Source: Diphasiastrum complanatum (Eukaryota; Streptophyta; Lycopodiopsida; Lycopodiales; Lycopodiaceae). From it: a stretch of DNA of 64,000 bases. The stretch covers positions 22,470,160 through 22,534,159 of the forward strand of contig CM055102.1 of NCBI GenBank assembly GCA_029204225.1. The letters are read 5' to 3'. The translations under genes and the position numbers were made by a program. Positions 10,056 through 19,922 of this stretch are shown piece after piece. The notes beneath the pieces were generated by a model. The model did no database searches, was not told the DNA's origin, and saw only the letters and a list, made by a program, of their open reading frames with translations. Each line of letters begins with the position of its first letter. Position 1 is the first letter of the stretch.

Positions 10056-11720
10056 TTAAAGTCGCCATTGTGGGACCTTGAAGGATTCAGGCTTTGGATT
10101 GCGATTGTGCTTAGATGTTTGTGACTGAGGACCAAGCTTTTGTAAGGCAACCCTAGTTTCCATTAGCAACTCCAGGACACCCAATCCACGAAGAGCACTT
10201 ATACCCACAACAGCAATAGGAGCAGGATAACTGTTTGCAGAATTTTCAGCAATACCGGAAAGCCCCTCACAATCTTCTTCTAAATTCTGTAGCATTGATT
10301 TGTTCCCTTGCAGTTTAAAGCTAGTAAGCTCGTCATGATCCACACCTGCGTGAACACCATTTTTGCGGGCATTGTCCGAAAATAAGTGAGATGGAATAGG
10401 TTGCCTGAGAAGCTGCTCTTTGATGAGTGGAAACTTAAGCTGCGCCTCGGGCAGGTCCAGCTTGTTCAGAACAACGATGTGCGGCCAGATAAGATATTCG
10501 GGATTATACATCTGCAACTCCTCGCGAAGTATATTATAATCTTGCACAGGGTCTTCTGTAGCTGCATCAACAACATGAACGAGAAGCTTTGTTCTTCGGA
10601 GATGCCGAAGAAACATGCGGCCCAATCCCTTGCCCAAGTGAGCGCCCTTGATCAACCCTGGAAGGTCTGCCACAGTCGGACCCAGCGCAAACCCTCCATC
10701 GAGGCCACCAGGATCCCCCCCAATCTGACCTAAATTCGGCATCAGCGTCGTGAATGGGTAGTCTGCAATTTCGGGCTTGGCAAGTGATACTGCAGCAAGA
10801 AGGGAAGACTTTCCAGCATTTGGCAAACCCACAAGCCCAACATCCGCAACGACACGCAGAGTCAACTCCAATGTAACTTCTTCGCCGGGCATACCCTTAA
10901 TTAGGGCTTTATCGCTCTCCTCTGTCATAACTGGCGCATTAATTGGCCGAAGATGTCTTCTATTTGTTTTAGGGATTTCTACAATGCTGATTCCGCCCCG
11001 GCCTCCACGGGCCACCAGAACCTCATCTCCCGGAGAAGCCAAATCTGCCAAAAACTTGCCCCCTCTCTTCCTCTTCACCACAGTCCCCACTGGAACATGC
11101 ACTCGCAAGCTCGGCGCTGATACACCATCCTGAAGATGCGCTGACAACAAGCTCCCCATGGCATCCACATTCGAACCCCTTTTTGCAGTATACCTCCTCT
11201 TCCTGTGAAAATCCAGTAATGAGTCTGTGCCGTCATCAGCCACAATGACCACATCCCCCCCCTGTCCTCCCATGGGCAAGAGCAGAGACCCATCTGGGCC
11301 TCTTTTCAGGGGCCCCTTCTTTCTATTCCTCTTGCTCACCGTAGCTGAGGCCTCAGACTTACTCCCCCTTTTCTGCTTTGTCTCTGTTGCAGGAGAGGGC
11401 ATGGTCAGAACAACCCCTTGGCCGCCATCCCCAGAACGCACAACAATGACTACCTGATCAAAGTATTTGTGAGGCTCTGTGTCAATATTAGGAGGTGCTT
11501 GAGATGGGTTTTCTGTTATAAGGCAACAGTATGCCTGCCTGCCATTTCTGGAAGAAAAAGAGAAACCCAGTTGCAAATCAAGCTTACTGGGACTTTTTGC
11601 CAGGGAAAAGTGCAGCTTTGTAGCCCAAGAGCGTTTGCACCAGAACAAATTCGGCAGCACAGACAAGCTAGACATTGAGGATGGGGAAGCGAAAGGGGGA
11701 GCAGAAACGCAAAGAGCCAT
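10056..11720 (-). CDS. OBGL: OBGL/OBGC2-type organellar Obg GTPase
   Basis: A 554-residue uninterrupted frame. Residues 1-70 are Ser-rich with few acids, like a plastid (or mitochondrial) transit peptide. The Obg fold follows from about 85 (YFDQVVIVVRSGDGGQGVVL, MGGQGGDVVIVADDG, VARGGRGG). The G domain has G1 GLPNAGKSS (298-306), G2 YPFTTLMPNLG (321-331), G3 DLPG (352-355), G4 NKLD (419-422) and a G5-like ISAL (507-510). There is no OCT domain, which fits plant OBGL/OBGC2 rather than OBGC. Obg proteins bind GTP and act in organellar ribosome maturation. The usual LPGLIEGA motif reads LPGLIKGA here. The whole protein lies in one exon. Start at 11720 gives the transit peptide. Pieces of its 3' end are duplicated at 2213-2583. 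Confidence 0.9.
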   Translation of the reverse strand: MALCVSAPPFASPSSMSSLSVLPNLFWCKRSWATKLHFSLAKSPSKLDLQLGFSFSSRNGRQAYCCLITENPSQAPPNIDTEPHKYFDQVVIVVRSGDGGQGVVLTMPSPATETKQKRGSKSEASATVSKRNRKKGPLKRGPDGSLLLPMGGQGGDVVIVADDGTDSLLDFHRKRRYTAKRGSNVDAMGSLLSAHLQDGVSAPSLRVHVPVGTVVKRKRGGKFLADLASPGDEVLVARGGRGGISIVEIPKTNRRHLRPINAPVMTEESDKALIKGMPGEEVTLELTLRVVADVGLVGLPNAGKSSLLAAVSLAKPEIADYPFTTLMPNLGQIGGDPGGLDGGFALGPTVADLPGLIKGAHLGKGLGRMFLRHLRRTKLLVHVVDAATEDPVQDYNILREELQMYNPEYLIWPHIVVLNKLDLPEAQLKFPLIKEQLLRQPIPSHLFSDNARKNGVHAGVDHDELTSFKLQGNKSMLQNLEEDCEGLSGIAENSANSYPAPIAVVGISALRGLGVLELLMETRVALQKLGPQSQTSKHNRNPKPESFKVPQWRL

Positions 11721-11989
11721 TACTCTAACCGTAATTGAGACTTGGGGCTGATTTTTTTTTCACCTGTGCTCACACTCTCTCTCTCTCCCGCTCTCCTTGT
11801 GCTGCGCTCTCTCCCTCTCCCGTGCCTCTCTCTCTCCCCTGCTTTTTTTCTCTCCCATGGGGCGCGCTCTCTCTCTTTGCTGGCCCTGTCTCGCGCTTTG
11901 CTGCTCTGTCTCGATTTTGCTGAGCTCGCTCTCTGCCCTCCTCCCTATCTCTGCCGTGTGTCTCTCTGCCCTGCTCTCTCCTCTCTCTT

Positions 11990-12024
<35 letters not shown>

Positions 12025-12131
12025 GTGCTCCTTTCTCTGTCTGCCACTCTCTCTCTCTCTCTGCCGTGCTCTTTCTTCTCTCTCTCTACGCTCTCCCTCT
12101 CTCTCTCTCTCTCTCTCGCTGCGCTTTCTCT
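11721..12131 (-). promoter_or_regulatory. GA-rich upstream/5' UTR region of OBGL
   Basis: Nearly pure pyrimidine on the plus strand, i.e. GA-rich on the gene strand, including perfect (GA)n runs at about 11996-12020 and 12100-12118. It lies directly upstream of the OBGL start codon. GA repeats near plant promoters can bind BBR/BPC factors and can serve as 5' UTR; which applies here is inference. No TATA box was fixed. Confidence 0.5.
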
Positions 12132-12540
12132 CATTTACATTAAAAACTGCTGCGCTCTCTCTCATTTGGCAAGTCACATGGCCTGCATTAAATAGTCGTT
12201 TTAATTTTTCATATTTGTTACAAGTCTTAAAAAAAGCCTGCCTATTTTTGTTAGCAAAAAATGAGATAACCCATTTGGAGTACAAAAGAGTGTTTGTACA
12301 ACGAACCTAGGTAGTTTACCAATTTTTGAAATAAGAAGTGGGTAAATTTTGTAATGGATCTGGGTTTTTGTTTAAGTTGTCGCATTGTAACAGCCTCTAA
12401 AAAAAATTCATAACATTATTAATGGATAACCATAAACAAAATCTAAGCCTTTACATATATGAGGTTATTAGCGCACTGTACATAATGGGGAAGGAGTTTA
12501 TATAAAATTGGCATTCAGGGAAGTTGATAATGGAGAATTG
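12132..12540. other. Unassigned intergenic sequence
   Basis: AT-rich, no coding or repeat signal recognised. Confidence 0.45.
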
Positions 12541-12765
12541 ACATGATGACAAAAGGTTGGTCCAATCTGCAGGTACTTAACATACAGACGAAAATTTCAT
12601 AAACAAATGCAAATTTTGCGGAGTTTGACAATTGATAAAGATTATGATGCTTCTTGGTTTCCAAGGGGAGGCTCGAACCTGGGACCAAAGAAACTGAGCC
12701 AACCCCGTTGGGTAAGATTATGATGACAAGAGGTTGCTCTAACCCACTGCTGAAGCTGCCTGGTC
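12541..12765 (-). repeat. Probable tRNA-derived SINE remnant
   Basis: On the minus strand the sequence contains AGCAGTGGGTTAGAGCAACC, resembling a pol III A box region, and about 70 bases on AGGTTCGAGCC, a B-box match. A second diverged stretch with ATTGGACCAACCTTTTGTCA lies at 12545-12572. No clean target duplication or tail was identified. It is not a functional tRNA: no cloverleaf of normal size can be drawn. Confidence 0.4.
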
Positions 12766-13039
12766 TAATTTTAGCATTTGGCAAATGTAGTAGCAAAACA
12801 AAAATTCCATATGCTACTAATCAGCAGGTGAGGCAGATTGATTGTAAGAGATCAACAGAAATTGAGAGAGGATTGCTATCACTGTATGATGGGGGAAGAC
12901 CTATGTGAGACTGCAAGTGGTGAGGAGTTTTGGAATCTGCCAATGGTGAGCCACATATGTGAAAGCTCAAAAGAGCTAACTCTTTCATAGAATTTGGCAT
13001 TATGAAAATAACACGGTCAAAGTGTATCACAAAACTTTG
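12766..13039. other. Unassigned intergenic sequence
   Basis: No gene or repeat recognised. Confidence 0.4.
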
Positions 13040-14632
13040 CATCTACCATATGAAATCTTTTAGAATAGAATTAGCATACTTCTCTTGACAAATGAAATTA
13101 GATTGAGAATATTTAATCACTTATATTCCTAAAATGTAATGCAAATGACCAAGATCATGCACCTCAAATTCCTTCTTAAGAGCAATCTTGATCTCATTAA
13201 CATCTTGATTGTTTCCACCACTCAAGATGATATCATCCACATAGACTAGCAAAATGGTAACATTATTTCCAACAAACCTATAATAAAGTGAATGATAATA
13301 CTCACTCATAACAAACGTTTGAGAGAGTAAAAATGTGTTAAGCTTAGCATACCAACTCCTTGGTGCTTGCCATACAAACTCTTTTGTAGAAGACACACAT
13401 GATTTGGCTTTGTACATGAAAAGTAGCTCTCGGGTTGCTCTATGTACACTTCCTCCTCAAGATCACCATTCAAAAATGCATTTGTTATATTCATTTTCCA
13501 TAGATCCCATCCAAAAAGAGTAGCAAGAGGGATGATGACCCGAATGCTTACCATCTTTGCCATGGGTGCAAAGGTCTCATCATAGTCAATACCATGTTCT
13601 TGTGCATATCCCTTGGCCACCAACCTTGTCTTGTGCTTATTGATAGATCCATCTTGGTTTGTCTTCACCTTGAAGATCCATTTGTGTCCAATAGCTTTCT
13701 CAATCTCCATGTTTCATTTTTCATAAGAGCTCGATACTCAAGATCCATTGCTTGGATCCACTCCTCTTTGTTCCTTACTTCATCTACACATGTAGGTTCA
13801 TCAAAAGAGGTTAGGAAATCATAGTTTGTACCTCCAACAACTTGCTTATCTTTCTCATTATATGTGATTCTTGAAGGTGTTTGCCTTTGCCTTGATATCC
13901 TCCTTGGCTTTTGACTTGATGAAGGTCCTTCATCATCACCATCTAAAGTAGGATTCATGTCATCACCATCAAGAATGTTAGATCCATCCACAACATTATT
14001 ACTTAAAGACACCTTTGGAATATTCCCCTCATTAAAAATGACATCTCTAACAATAATCACTTTATTAGTAGTAGGAATGTAAACCTTATGCGCTTTACTC
14101 ACCTCACTATATCCAACAAATATACCTTTCCTTGAAGATGGATCATGCTTTGTCCTATCATCAAGAGTTATATTGACATAGCAAGTGCATCCAAAAGTTC
14201 TAAAAAACTTGACACTCGGCCTCCTCTTGAATATCATCTCAACAGTTGGTCTTATATCCAATATAGCACTCGGCCACCTATTGCATAGAAAGTTAGCACC
14301 CAACAAAGTTTGATCCCAAAATGGTTTTGAAAGATTAGCACCTAATCTCATGGCTTTGCACTTTCACATAAAGTCTTATTCTTCCTCTCGACTCCATTTT
14401 GTTGTGGTGTCCTTGAAGTTGTGTACTCCCTCATGATTCCATGCTCATCACAAAAGGCCTTGAACTTGGTTGAGATACACTCACGACTATTGTCACTCCT
14501 CAAGCACTTGAACCTTGTAGAAACTTGGTTCTCCCTTGCATTCTTGAACTTCGCAAAGACATCATACACTTCATCTTTGCTGTTTAGTAGATAGATCCAA
14601 CAAAATCTACTAAAATCATCATTGAAGATGAT
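13040..14632 (-). pseudogene. copia-2, 3' half: integrase core to reverse transcriptase
   Basis: Minus strand from 14632: IIFNDDFSRFCWIY at the very start, then RFKCLRSDN, TSRTPQQNGVERKNKTLC, FGCTCYVNITLDDRTK, GIFVGYSEVSKAHKVY, VIIVRDVIFNEGNI, an acidic linker, NETWRLRKLL, HKWIFKVKTNQDGS, KHKTRLVAKGYAQEHG and YVDDIILSGGNN (about 13215-13250), fading out at YANSILKDF near 13050. Frameshifts occur around 13400, 13700 and 14350. RNase H and the 3' LTR are absent. It begins exactly where the separate copia fragment at 21482-22025 stops (…GAKIY), so the two look like halves of one element separated by 6.85 kb. Confidence 0.85.
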
Positions 14633-15230
14633 GGAAGAATCATCCTCACTGTGCTCCCTTGACTAGATGATGATGATGTGGCTGCCTTTGATGTCTGCGT
14701 CTAAGATTCCACCTCAATTGATGGTGCTAGCTCTGGCAGTATTGGTGCAATCCTGATATCCTCCTGCATTGTCAGCACACCAACATGCATACATAAAATG
14801 CCCATCTGCTGACCCAGCTTGGAGAACTGATTGACTTTTATTAATTTACAGAATTGCTTGAAAGCAATCTGTCCAAAGGCAATTTGTTCTCCATTTAAAA
14901 CTCTCAGCAGGTATCCCATATTAGTATTTGAAATTGTGTACTCTTGCTCCGGTAAGAAGATAGAAGCAAGACAAAATCGAACGAAGCTCTTGAGATTGGG
15001 GTCTCTTATGTAAGAGAGTTTGTATCCTCGTTTCTCAAGATAAGCCTCTTCTTGAAAAGCTCCGCTCTCCACAATGAAATTTGGTTTAGTAACTGGCATA
15101 CTGCTATCCATAGGCAATCCTAAGACACGATAGTAAAATCCCTCGGTGATAACAATCTCTTGATTGCGGACGGTTGTGGAAATATGTCCTTCTTCTGTTT
15201 CGTCCAAATTGTGGATCAGCTCATATCATA
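14633..15230 (-). pseudogene. UPF family copy A, N-terminal half (unknown protein)
   Basis: I do not recognise the protein with certainty. Minus strand from about 15225: LIHNLDETEEGHISTTVRNQ, VLGLPMDSSM, EEAYLEKRGYKLSYIRDPN, MGYLLRVLNGEQIAFGQIAF, then a TAG at 14701-14703 and a Ser/acidic linker (TSSSSSREHSEDDSS) ending at the copia junction. It aligns along its length with copies B (32205-33009) and C (56331-58690): RNxxFxI…LGLP, GYK…RD, GYL…G…FG.IA(Y/F)K.F. The family resembles the 'putative plant transposon protein' type of domain, which is recall only. Its missing C-terminal half appears to be 20994-21481. Confidence 0.6.
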
Positions 15231-15896
15231 AGTTAGTAAGAATTACTGATGGATTGAATTGAAGAAGACCTTCAATTCATGCTCGAACAGCTAGTGGTTG
15301 TAATACTAGTATTACTGGCTTTGGGTGCGTTTTGAATACAATCGCCATAGTGCTTGCAGATGTAAATGAGCGATGGCAGACAAGAGCTTGATCACAACAA
15401 TTCGCAATTCGGAGAGCAAGAGTGATGGAAAATGGTAGTGACAACAACTGAAGTGTTTGAGATGTTAGACATATTGATGGTATTTCGGTGGATTAGACTA
15501 ATATTAAATGGAAGCATGTCCTTCGTTTTGAAGGTACATACTCAATAATAAAGTGGCTAGTCCTAAAAACAAAAATAAATATATAAATAAATAAACAAAT
15601 GCGGAAGTAAGAGACAACTTAAAACAATTTTAGACAATAAGAACTATTGATCAAAAAATAAATTTTTATAACTCTGAATCTGAATCAGTATATATCTCTT
15701 GTTGTCTTATCTCGCTGTTGTGTCTCTGATTGAGTTAGTTACAACGAGTAGTGCACATACATTTATTTTGCTATGATACAGGTCTTTTGGCCTTTTATTT
15801 ACAGGTCTTTTGGCCTTTCAATGTTGTAATAGTAGATATCTAACCATTTACGATGGTTGAAATTCAAATAGATGCTCTGTTTCCAGGGTCGAATAA
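15231..15896. other. Unassigned sequence upstream of UPF copy A
   Basis: Should contain the 5' flank or promoter of copy A. No other gene signal seen. Confidence 0.4.
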
Positions 15897-16290
15897 ATTA
15901 TATTCGCGAATTATTCACGACACTCCATCTCTTCATCTCAGCTTTGTGTTTTGCGAATTATTTGTGACACTTGTCTCTTCGCGACATCTTCTTCTTTCGC
16001 AAATTATTCGTGACAGATGACGACTTCGAGCATGAAGAAGAAATTCATAATATTTCGTGAACTGTTCGTGACGTGAGCTTCAAGAATAGTCCAAAAGATT
16101 TCGCGAATTGTTCGCGACAATTTCGTGACATCTGAGATTTGAACAAGAAACAAAATATTTTTGTGGCAAGATTCTATTCGTGAATCTTTTGAGCTTCAAC
16201 AAGAAAGCCACGAGCTCCTACAAGAAACTGTTTCGCGAATCTTTTGAGTTGACTGCAAGACAAATTTCGCAAATCTTTCGAGTTGGTCAC
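15897..16290. repeat. Cluster of TTTCGCGAATTRTTCGYGACA-like motifs
   Basis: About nine imperfect copies in 390 bp, for example ATTCGCGAATTATTCACGAC (15902), TTTCGCAAATTATTCGTGAC (15994), TTTCGCGAATTGTTCGCGAC (16100) and TTTCGCGAATCTTTTGAG (16230). The core TTCGCGAA is palindromic and CpG-rich. It lies downstream (minus sense) of a copia RNase H/gypsy integrase fragment, so it may be LTR sequence; the copia LTR starting at 47951 also contains GTGTCGCGACAAATAGTTG. Confidence 0.6.
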
Positions 16291-16374
16291 AAATAGAAAT
16301 GTTTCGATTCATGTTCATTTCTCTCTCATCCTTTGTGAAGTAAACTGTGTGCTTTGTTAGTAGAATCAAAATCT

Positions 16375-16500
16375 ATCTGATCAGTTGTTCTACATCCGAA
16401 GCGCACAATGATATTCTCATACAGGAACTTGGCAATTGCTCGAGCATCGGCTGTTCGCATTGCCTTGGCTTTGACCCACTTGGTGAGGTAATCTGTAGCT
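16375..16500 (-). pseudogene. Ty3/gypsy integrase fragment fused to copia RNase H
   Basis: Minus-strand translation gives ATDYLTKWVKAKAMRTADAR and AIAKFLYENIIVRFGC, the standard core of a plant gypsy integrase around its first and second catalytic aspartates' surroundings. It is in frame with the upstream copia sequence KTKHI, the junction falling at about 16500/16501. Similarity ends near 16395. Confidence 0.75.
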
Positions 16501-17122
16501 ATGTGCTTCGTTTTTTAGTGGAATATAGGATCTTTCGTAAGATAGATTGCTGAAGTGTTCCTTCCAACATCTGTTTAATCCAGATCAGTTCGTTTGCCAT
16601 CTTGGCTATTGCTACATCTTCCGCTTCACAGGAAGATTGAGCTACTGTTGTTTGCTTCTTGCCTATCCAGAGTATGGCTGCACCAGATGCTAGAATACAA
16701 CCTCCTGAAATTCTTTTGTTATTATCCTTCATGGATGCTCAGCTTGCGTCATTGTAAGATTCGATATGAAATCTAGCTTCCTTTGAATAGGCTTTCGTTT
16801 CCTAGAGATATTGTAGTACTCTTTTTGCCAACTTCCAATGCAATGATCTTGGGTTCTAGTTGTATTGGCTCAGCTTGTATACTCCAAACACTATATCAGG
16901 TCTGGTGTTGTCTGCTAGATATAACAATGATCCAATCAGCCTATGATAGGGTGTTTTGGCCATTTGTTCCTCTTCCTCGAGAGTTTGCGGACAATTTGCC
17001 TTGCTCAATATTGTTTCAGGTATCATGGGAGTATGCACACCTTTGCATTTGAGCATGTGGAAGTCTTCAATGATCTTTTGAGTGTACTTTTGTTGGTGAG
17101 GACACAACTGAGGTTTTCTCAA
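16501..17122 (-). pseudogene. copia fragment: RT C-terminus and RNase H
   Basis: Minus strand from 17122: HQQKYTQKIIEDFHMLKCKG, VHTPMIPETILSKANCPQTL, YHRLIGSLLYLADNTRPDIV, a gap, then GGCILASGAAILWIGKKQTT, SSCEAEDVAIAKMANELIWI and, after a frameshift, AIYLTKDPIFH(stop)KTKHI. The first two segments nearly match the copia at 46207-47880, so both belong to one family. It is truncated at both ends. Confidence 0.82.
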
Positions 17123-17720
17123 ATCTCAACCGAAGTGCTTTTCTCACATCTCAACTGAAGTGCTTCTCTCAAATCTCAACCGGAGCACTTCTCTCAAATC
17201 TCAACCGAAGAGTTCAGCTGAATCTCGACCAAAGCGTTCACTTGAATCTTGATCGAAGCATCTCGACCGATGTGCACCCATCAAATCTCAACCGAAGTGC
17301 TTCTTTCAAATCTCAAGTGGAGCAACCTCTTGATCTCGACCGAGGCACTCATCAGATCTCAACCGGAGTGCTTCTATCAAATCTCAACCGGAGCGACCTC
17401 TTCGATCTCGACCAGCGCAAAATGTCAAATCTCAATCGGAGCGCTTCTCTCAAATTTCAACTGAAGAGTTTAGTTGAATCTCAACCGAAGAGTTCACTTG
17501 AATCTCGACCAAAGCATCTCGACCGATGCGCACCTATCAAATCTCAACCGAAGTGCTTCTTTCAAATCTCAACTGAAGTGACCTCTTGATCTCAACCGAG
17601 GCACTCATCAGATCTCAACCGGAGTGCATCTATCAAATCTCAACTGGAACGACCTCTTCGATCTCGACCAGCGCAAACTGTTAAATCTCGACCGGAGGTC
17701 CCAAACTCAAATCTCACGAA
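17105..17720. repeat. 25-bp minisatellite with a 256-bp higher-order repeat
   Basis: About 24 tandem imperfect units of roughly 25 bp, consensus TCAAATCTCAACCGAAGTGC plus CTTCTC, with variants having GGAG, GAGC or shortened ends. A block of variants starting at TCTCGACCGATGTGCACC (17261) recurs as TCTCGACCGATGCGCACC at 17517, a second-level period of 256 bp. The array encodes nothing: a 25-bp unit cycles through all frames, which explains its overlapping stop-free frames. Confidence 0.88.
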
Positions 17721-18998
17721 CCGACACGTCCCATCTCGCTCAAAACCAGAAGACGACGACCATAAACGGCCTCACCCCGACGTCATTCGCACCTCTGCAA
17801 AGTGCGAATTCTAGCATTTTCTGAAGATGATCTATTGGCGATTTCCTTGCTATTGTGTCTGATCCCGGCGCTTTGCTGTTCCATATTTTTGTTATCGTCT
17901 CCACACCATCTACACTGACTATCAGCCATCCTCGTTCGATGCCACAAAGAGTGCAAGTTTTATTTGTTAGTGCTTAGACATAGTAGTATTCTCTTTGAAA
18001 TAGCAATTATTGAAAAGTATGATAGCAAACAGGTTAAATCATGAGGTATACTAATCATAATCAAAATGTGTCAGTGTCTGAGTTGTATCTTTTGTATAAT
18101 AGCATGATACTACAATGGCTTCGTCTCTGGAGTAGGTATGTAACCTTTCGTTACCTATGGAACAACCAAACATTCATATTGTCCTTTGAAGGATAGTAAA
18201 GCCTATTGTATACTGTAGTTATCAAAACAAACTTTCATCCTTTCATATCTATGATAAGGAGTTTGAATCCACACAACCATTCATAAGGTAAGAAGTGCTT
18301 CATCGTTGGTCATTAAGAAGCTTTTGTCTCAACCTACCATATGTGATGCATACCTATCATTATCATGCTTACAAAGTATGTGGAAGGAAGCATTGGTTCA
18401 TCGCTAGACAGCTTACCATATATATCCACTTTTTGAGTATCTAACTCAAGACAAATCGTTGCAGGTCCATCATTGGACAGTGGACAACAACTCATATATC
18501 TTCAAAAAACTTCTACATCGTCGGTCCATCGCTGGACAGTAGATAGTATTTATAAAAACATGTCATACAAAAAATGTGTATGAATCCTCGCTGATCCATC
18601 ATTGTGGATAGCTTATTCATACCATCACGTTTATCACCCAGAAAGCTTGATACCATTCATATGTAGCAAAGAGATGAAAGTAATGATATGAAGTGAGCAG
18701 AACCACATACCGTAAAGTAGAAGCAAATTACTTCAAGCCGGAGAGGGCGCAATCTCTATCGTGAGCATATCTTCCAACCTTCTTCTCACCGTATAGTAGA
18801 AAAAACTCATTCGATTATAGGTTATATATAGTGGTTCCATAGGAAGTATTGTGGAAGCTCCCTTTCAGCCAAAATTCGTGGGAAGATATTTTTTGAAAAG
18901 TGTCATATATGGTTGGGTTGGCAACAAAGGCTAGGACCATCAAATCACATATGTTTATTTATAGCTTGATAGGGTGGTAACTTCTGATAAAGAAGAGT

Positions 18999-19002
<4 letters not shown>
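17721..19002. repeat. Intergenic sequence with short self-complementary repeats
   Basis: No gene seen. Between about 18390 and 18620, four related short motifs occur: GGTTCATCGCTAGACAGCTT, GGTCCATCATTGGACAGT, GGTCCATCGCTGGACAGT and GATCCATCATTGTGGATAGC. Each has TCCA…TGGA arms that can form a small hairpin. Possibly part of a degraded LTR. Confidence 0.4.

Positions 19003-19077
<75 letters not shown>
19003..19077. repeat. (GA)n microsatellite, about 37 units
   Basis: Perfect GA run of about 75 bp. Confidence 0.97.
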
Positions 19078-19078
<1 letters not shown>

Positions 19079-19907
19079 CCACCAACTGACCTGCAGCTAC
19101 TGAATCCCTTAGGGGGCAGTTAGCTCCCCGTAAGGGATAGCTAATTGCCCACCATCAGACCTTTAATACATTGTGGTAGATCATAGAACAAACTCGGAAA
19201 AGTATTAGTCAAAAGTAGTTTGTTAACGATAAAGCAAAGCTTTTCCCTCATAAAACCATTTTTTCTGAAAAGCATCTAAAGCATGGATATGCTCAGGATT
19301 ATGGACAGTAGTGCGTGACATTTCTTAAGTCACCAGGGTTAGAATAGCATGGATTTGCTCTGACACCGGCACACGTGTTCACATCATTTCTTTTAGCGAT
19401 AAGCAGTATATACGGTGAAAATTTTTCGTACTTTTGCTGTAAACGAAATGCACTGATATGGACCAATGCCCAAAAACTGATCAACATGGCACTCGCCCTG
19501 ATACGGTAATGGAGGGGCTTGGCCTATCGCTAAAAAATCGTCTTTGCATTTGGAAAGACTGGACTACAATTTAAAATACTATTTATGATGATAAGTAGTA
19601 TAACTCTTTTTGGACATGGATAACAATTAACGCTCAGCTATGACACCTGTTTTCTCCACTATACTAACTCGTGCGGTTTTGTGTTGTGGGATGATGGCAT
19701 AGATATCAGTTGGACGTTTTGAGAGTGGTTATGCTATATGGTGTTTTACTGTATTGTATTTTACTTTTCAGCTTTATTGTACCTTGTTGGTTTATGAATA
19801 AAGGCTACAAAGGGTTTGGTCTTGCTTTGTCAAGAGGAACTATGTGAAATTGTGTATCTCTCTCTCTACTCTTGTCCCTCTCTATCTAGAGTGATTTAGT
19901 CACATAA
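19078..19907. other. Unassigned sequence, probable gypsy LTR at its right end
   Basis: No gene. The last part, with ATGAATAAAGGC (possible polyadenylation signal) and a CT-rich stretch ending TTTAGTCACA, resembles an LTR R/U5 region because it directly precedes a gypsy-type primer-binding site. Confidence 0.4.
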
Positions 19908-19922
19908 TTTGGTGCCGTTGCC
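19908..19922 (+). promoter_or_regulatory. Probable Ty3/gypsy primer-binding site
   Basis: TTTGGTGCCGTTGCC closely resembles the TTGGCGCCGTTGCC primer-binding sequence found just inside the 5' LTR of many plant gypsy elements. It follows a plausible LTR end (…GTCACA). It would belong to a plus-strand element, possibly the gypsy remnant at 22045-24403. Confidence 0.5.

Noticed and set aside
10386-11678. Several plus-strand frames over the OBGL gene
   Set aside because: Antisense shadows of the 554-codon minus-strand gene; no independent motif.
11760-12285. Long Arg/Glu-rich reading frames on the minus strand and Ser/Leu-rich ones on the plus strand
   Set aside because: Pure consequence of GA/CT repeats; no stop codons are possible in such sequence and no domain is encoded.
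12660-12765. tRNA gene
   Set aside because: A and B boxes are too far apart and no acceptor or anticodon stem of standard size can be formed.
17105-17720. CRISPR-like regular repeats
   Set aside because: Units are contiguous without unique spacers and the DNA is eukaryotic; it is a minisatellite.
17242-17824. Three overlapping frames with repeated NLNRSAS and ISTEV wording
   Set aside because: The 25-bp satellite unit is stop-free in all frames; the same words appear in each frame, so it is not coding.
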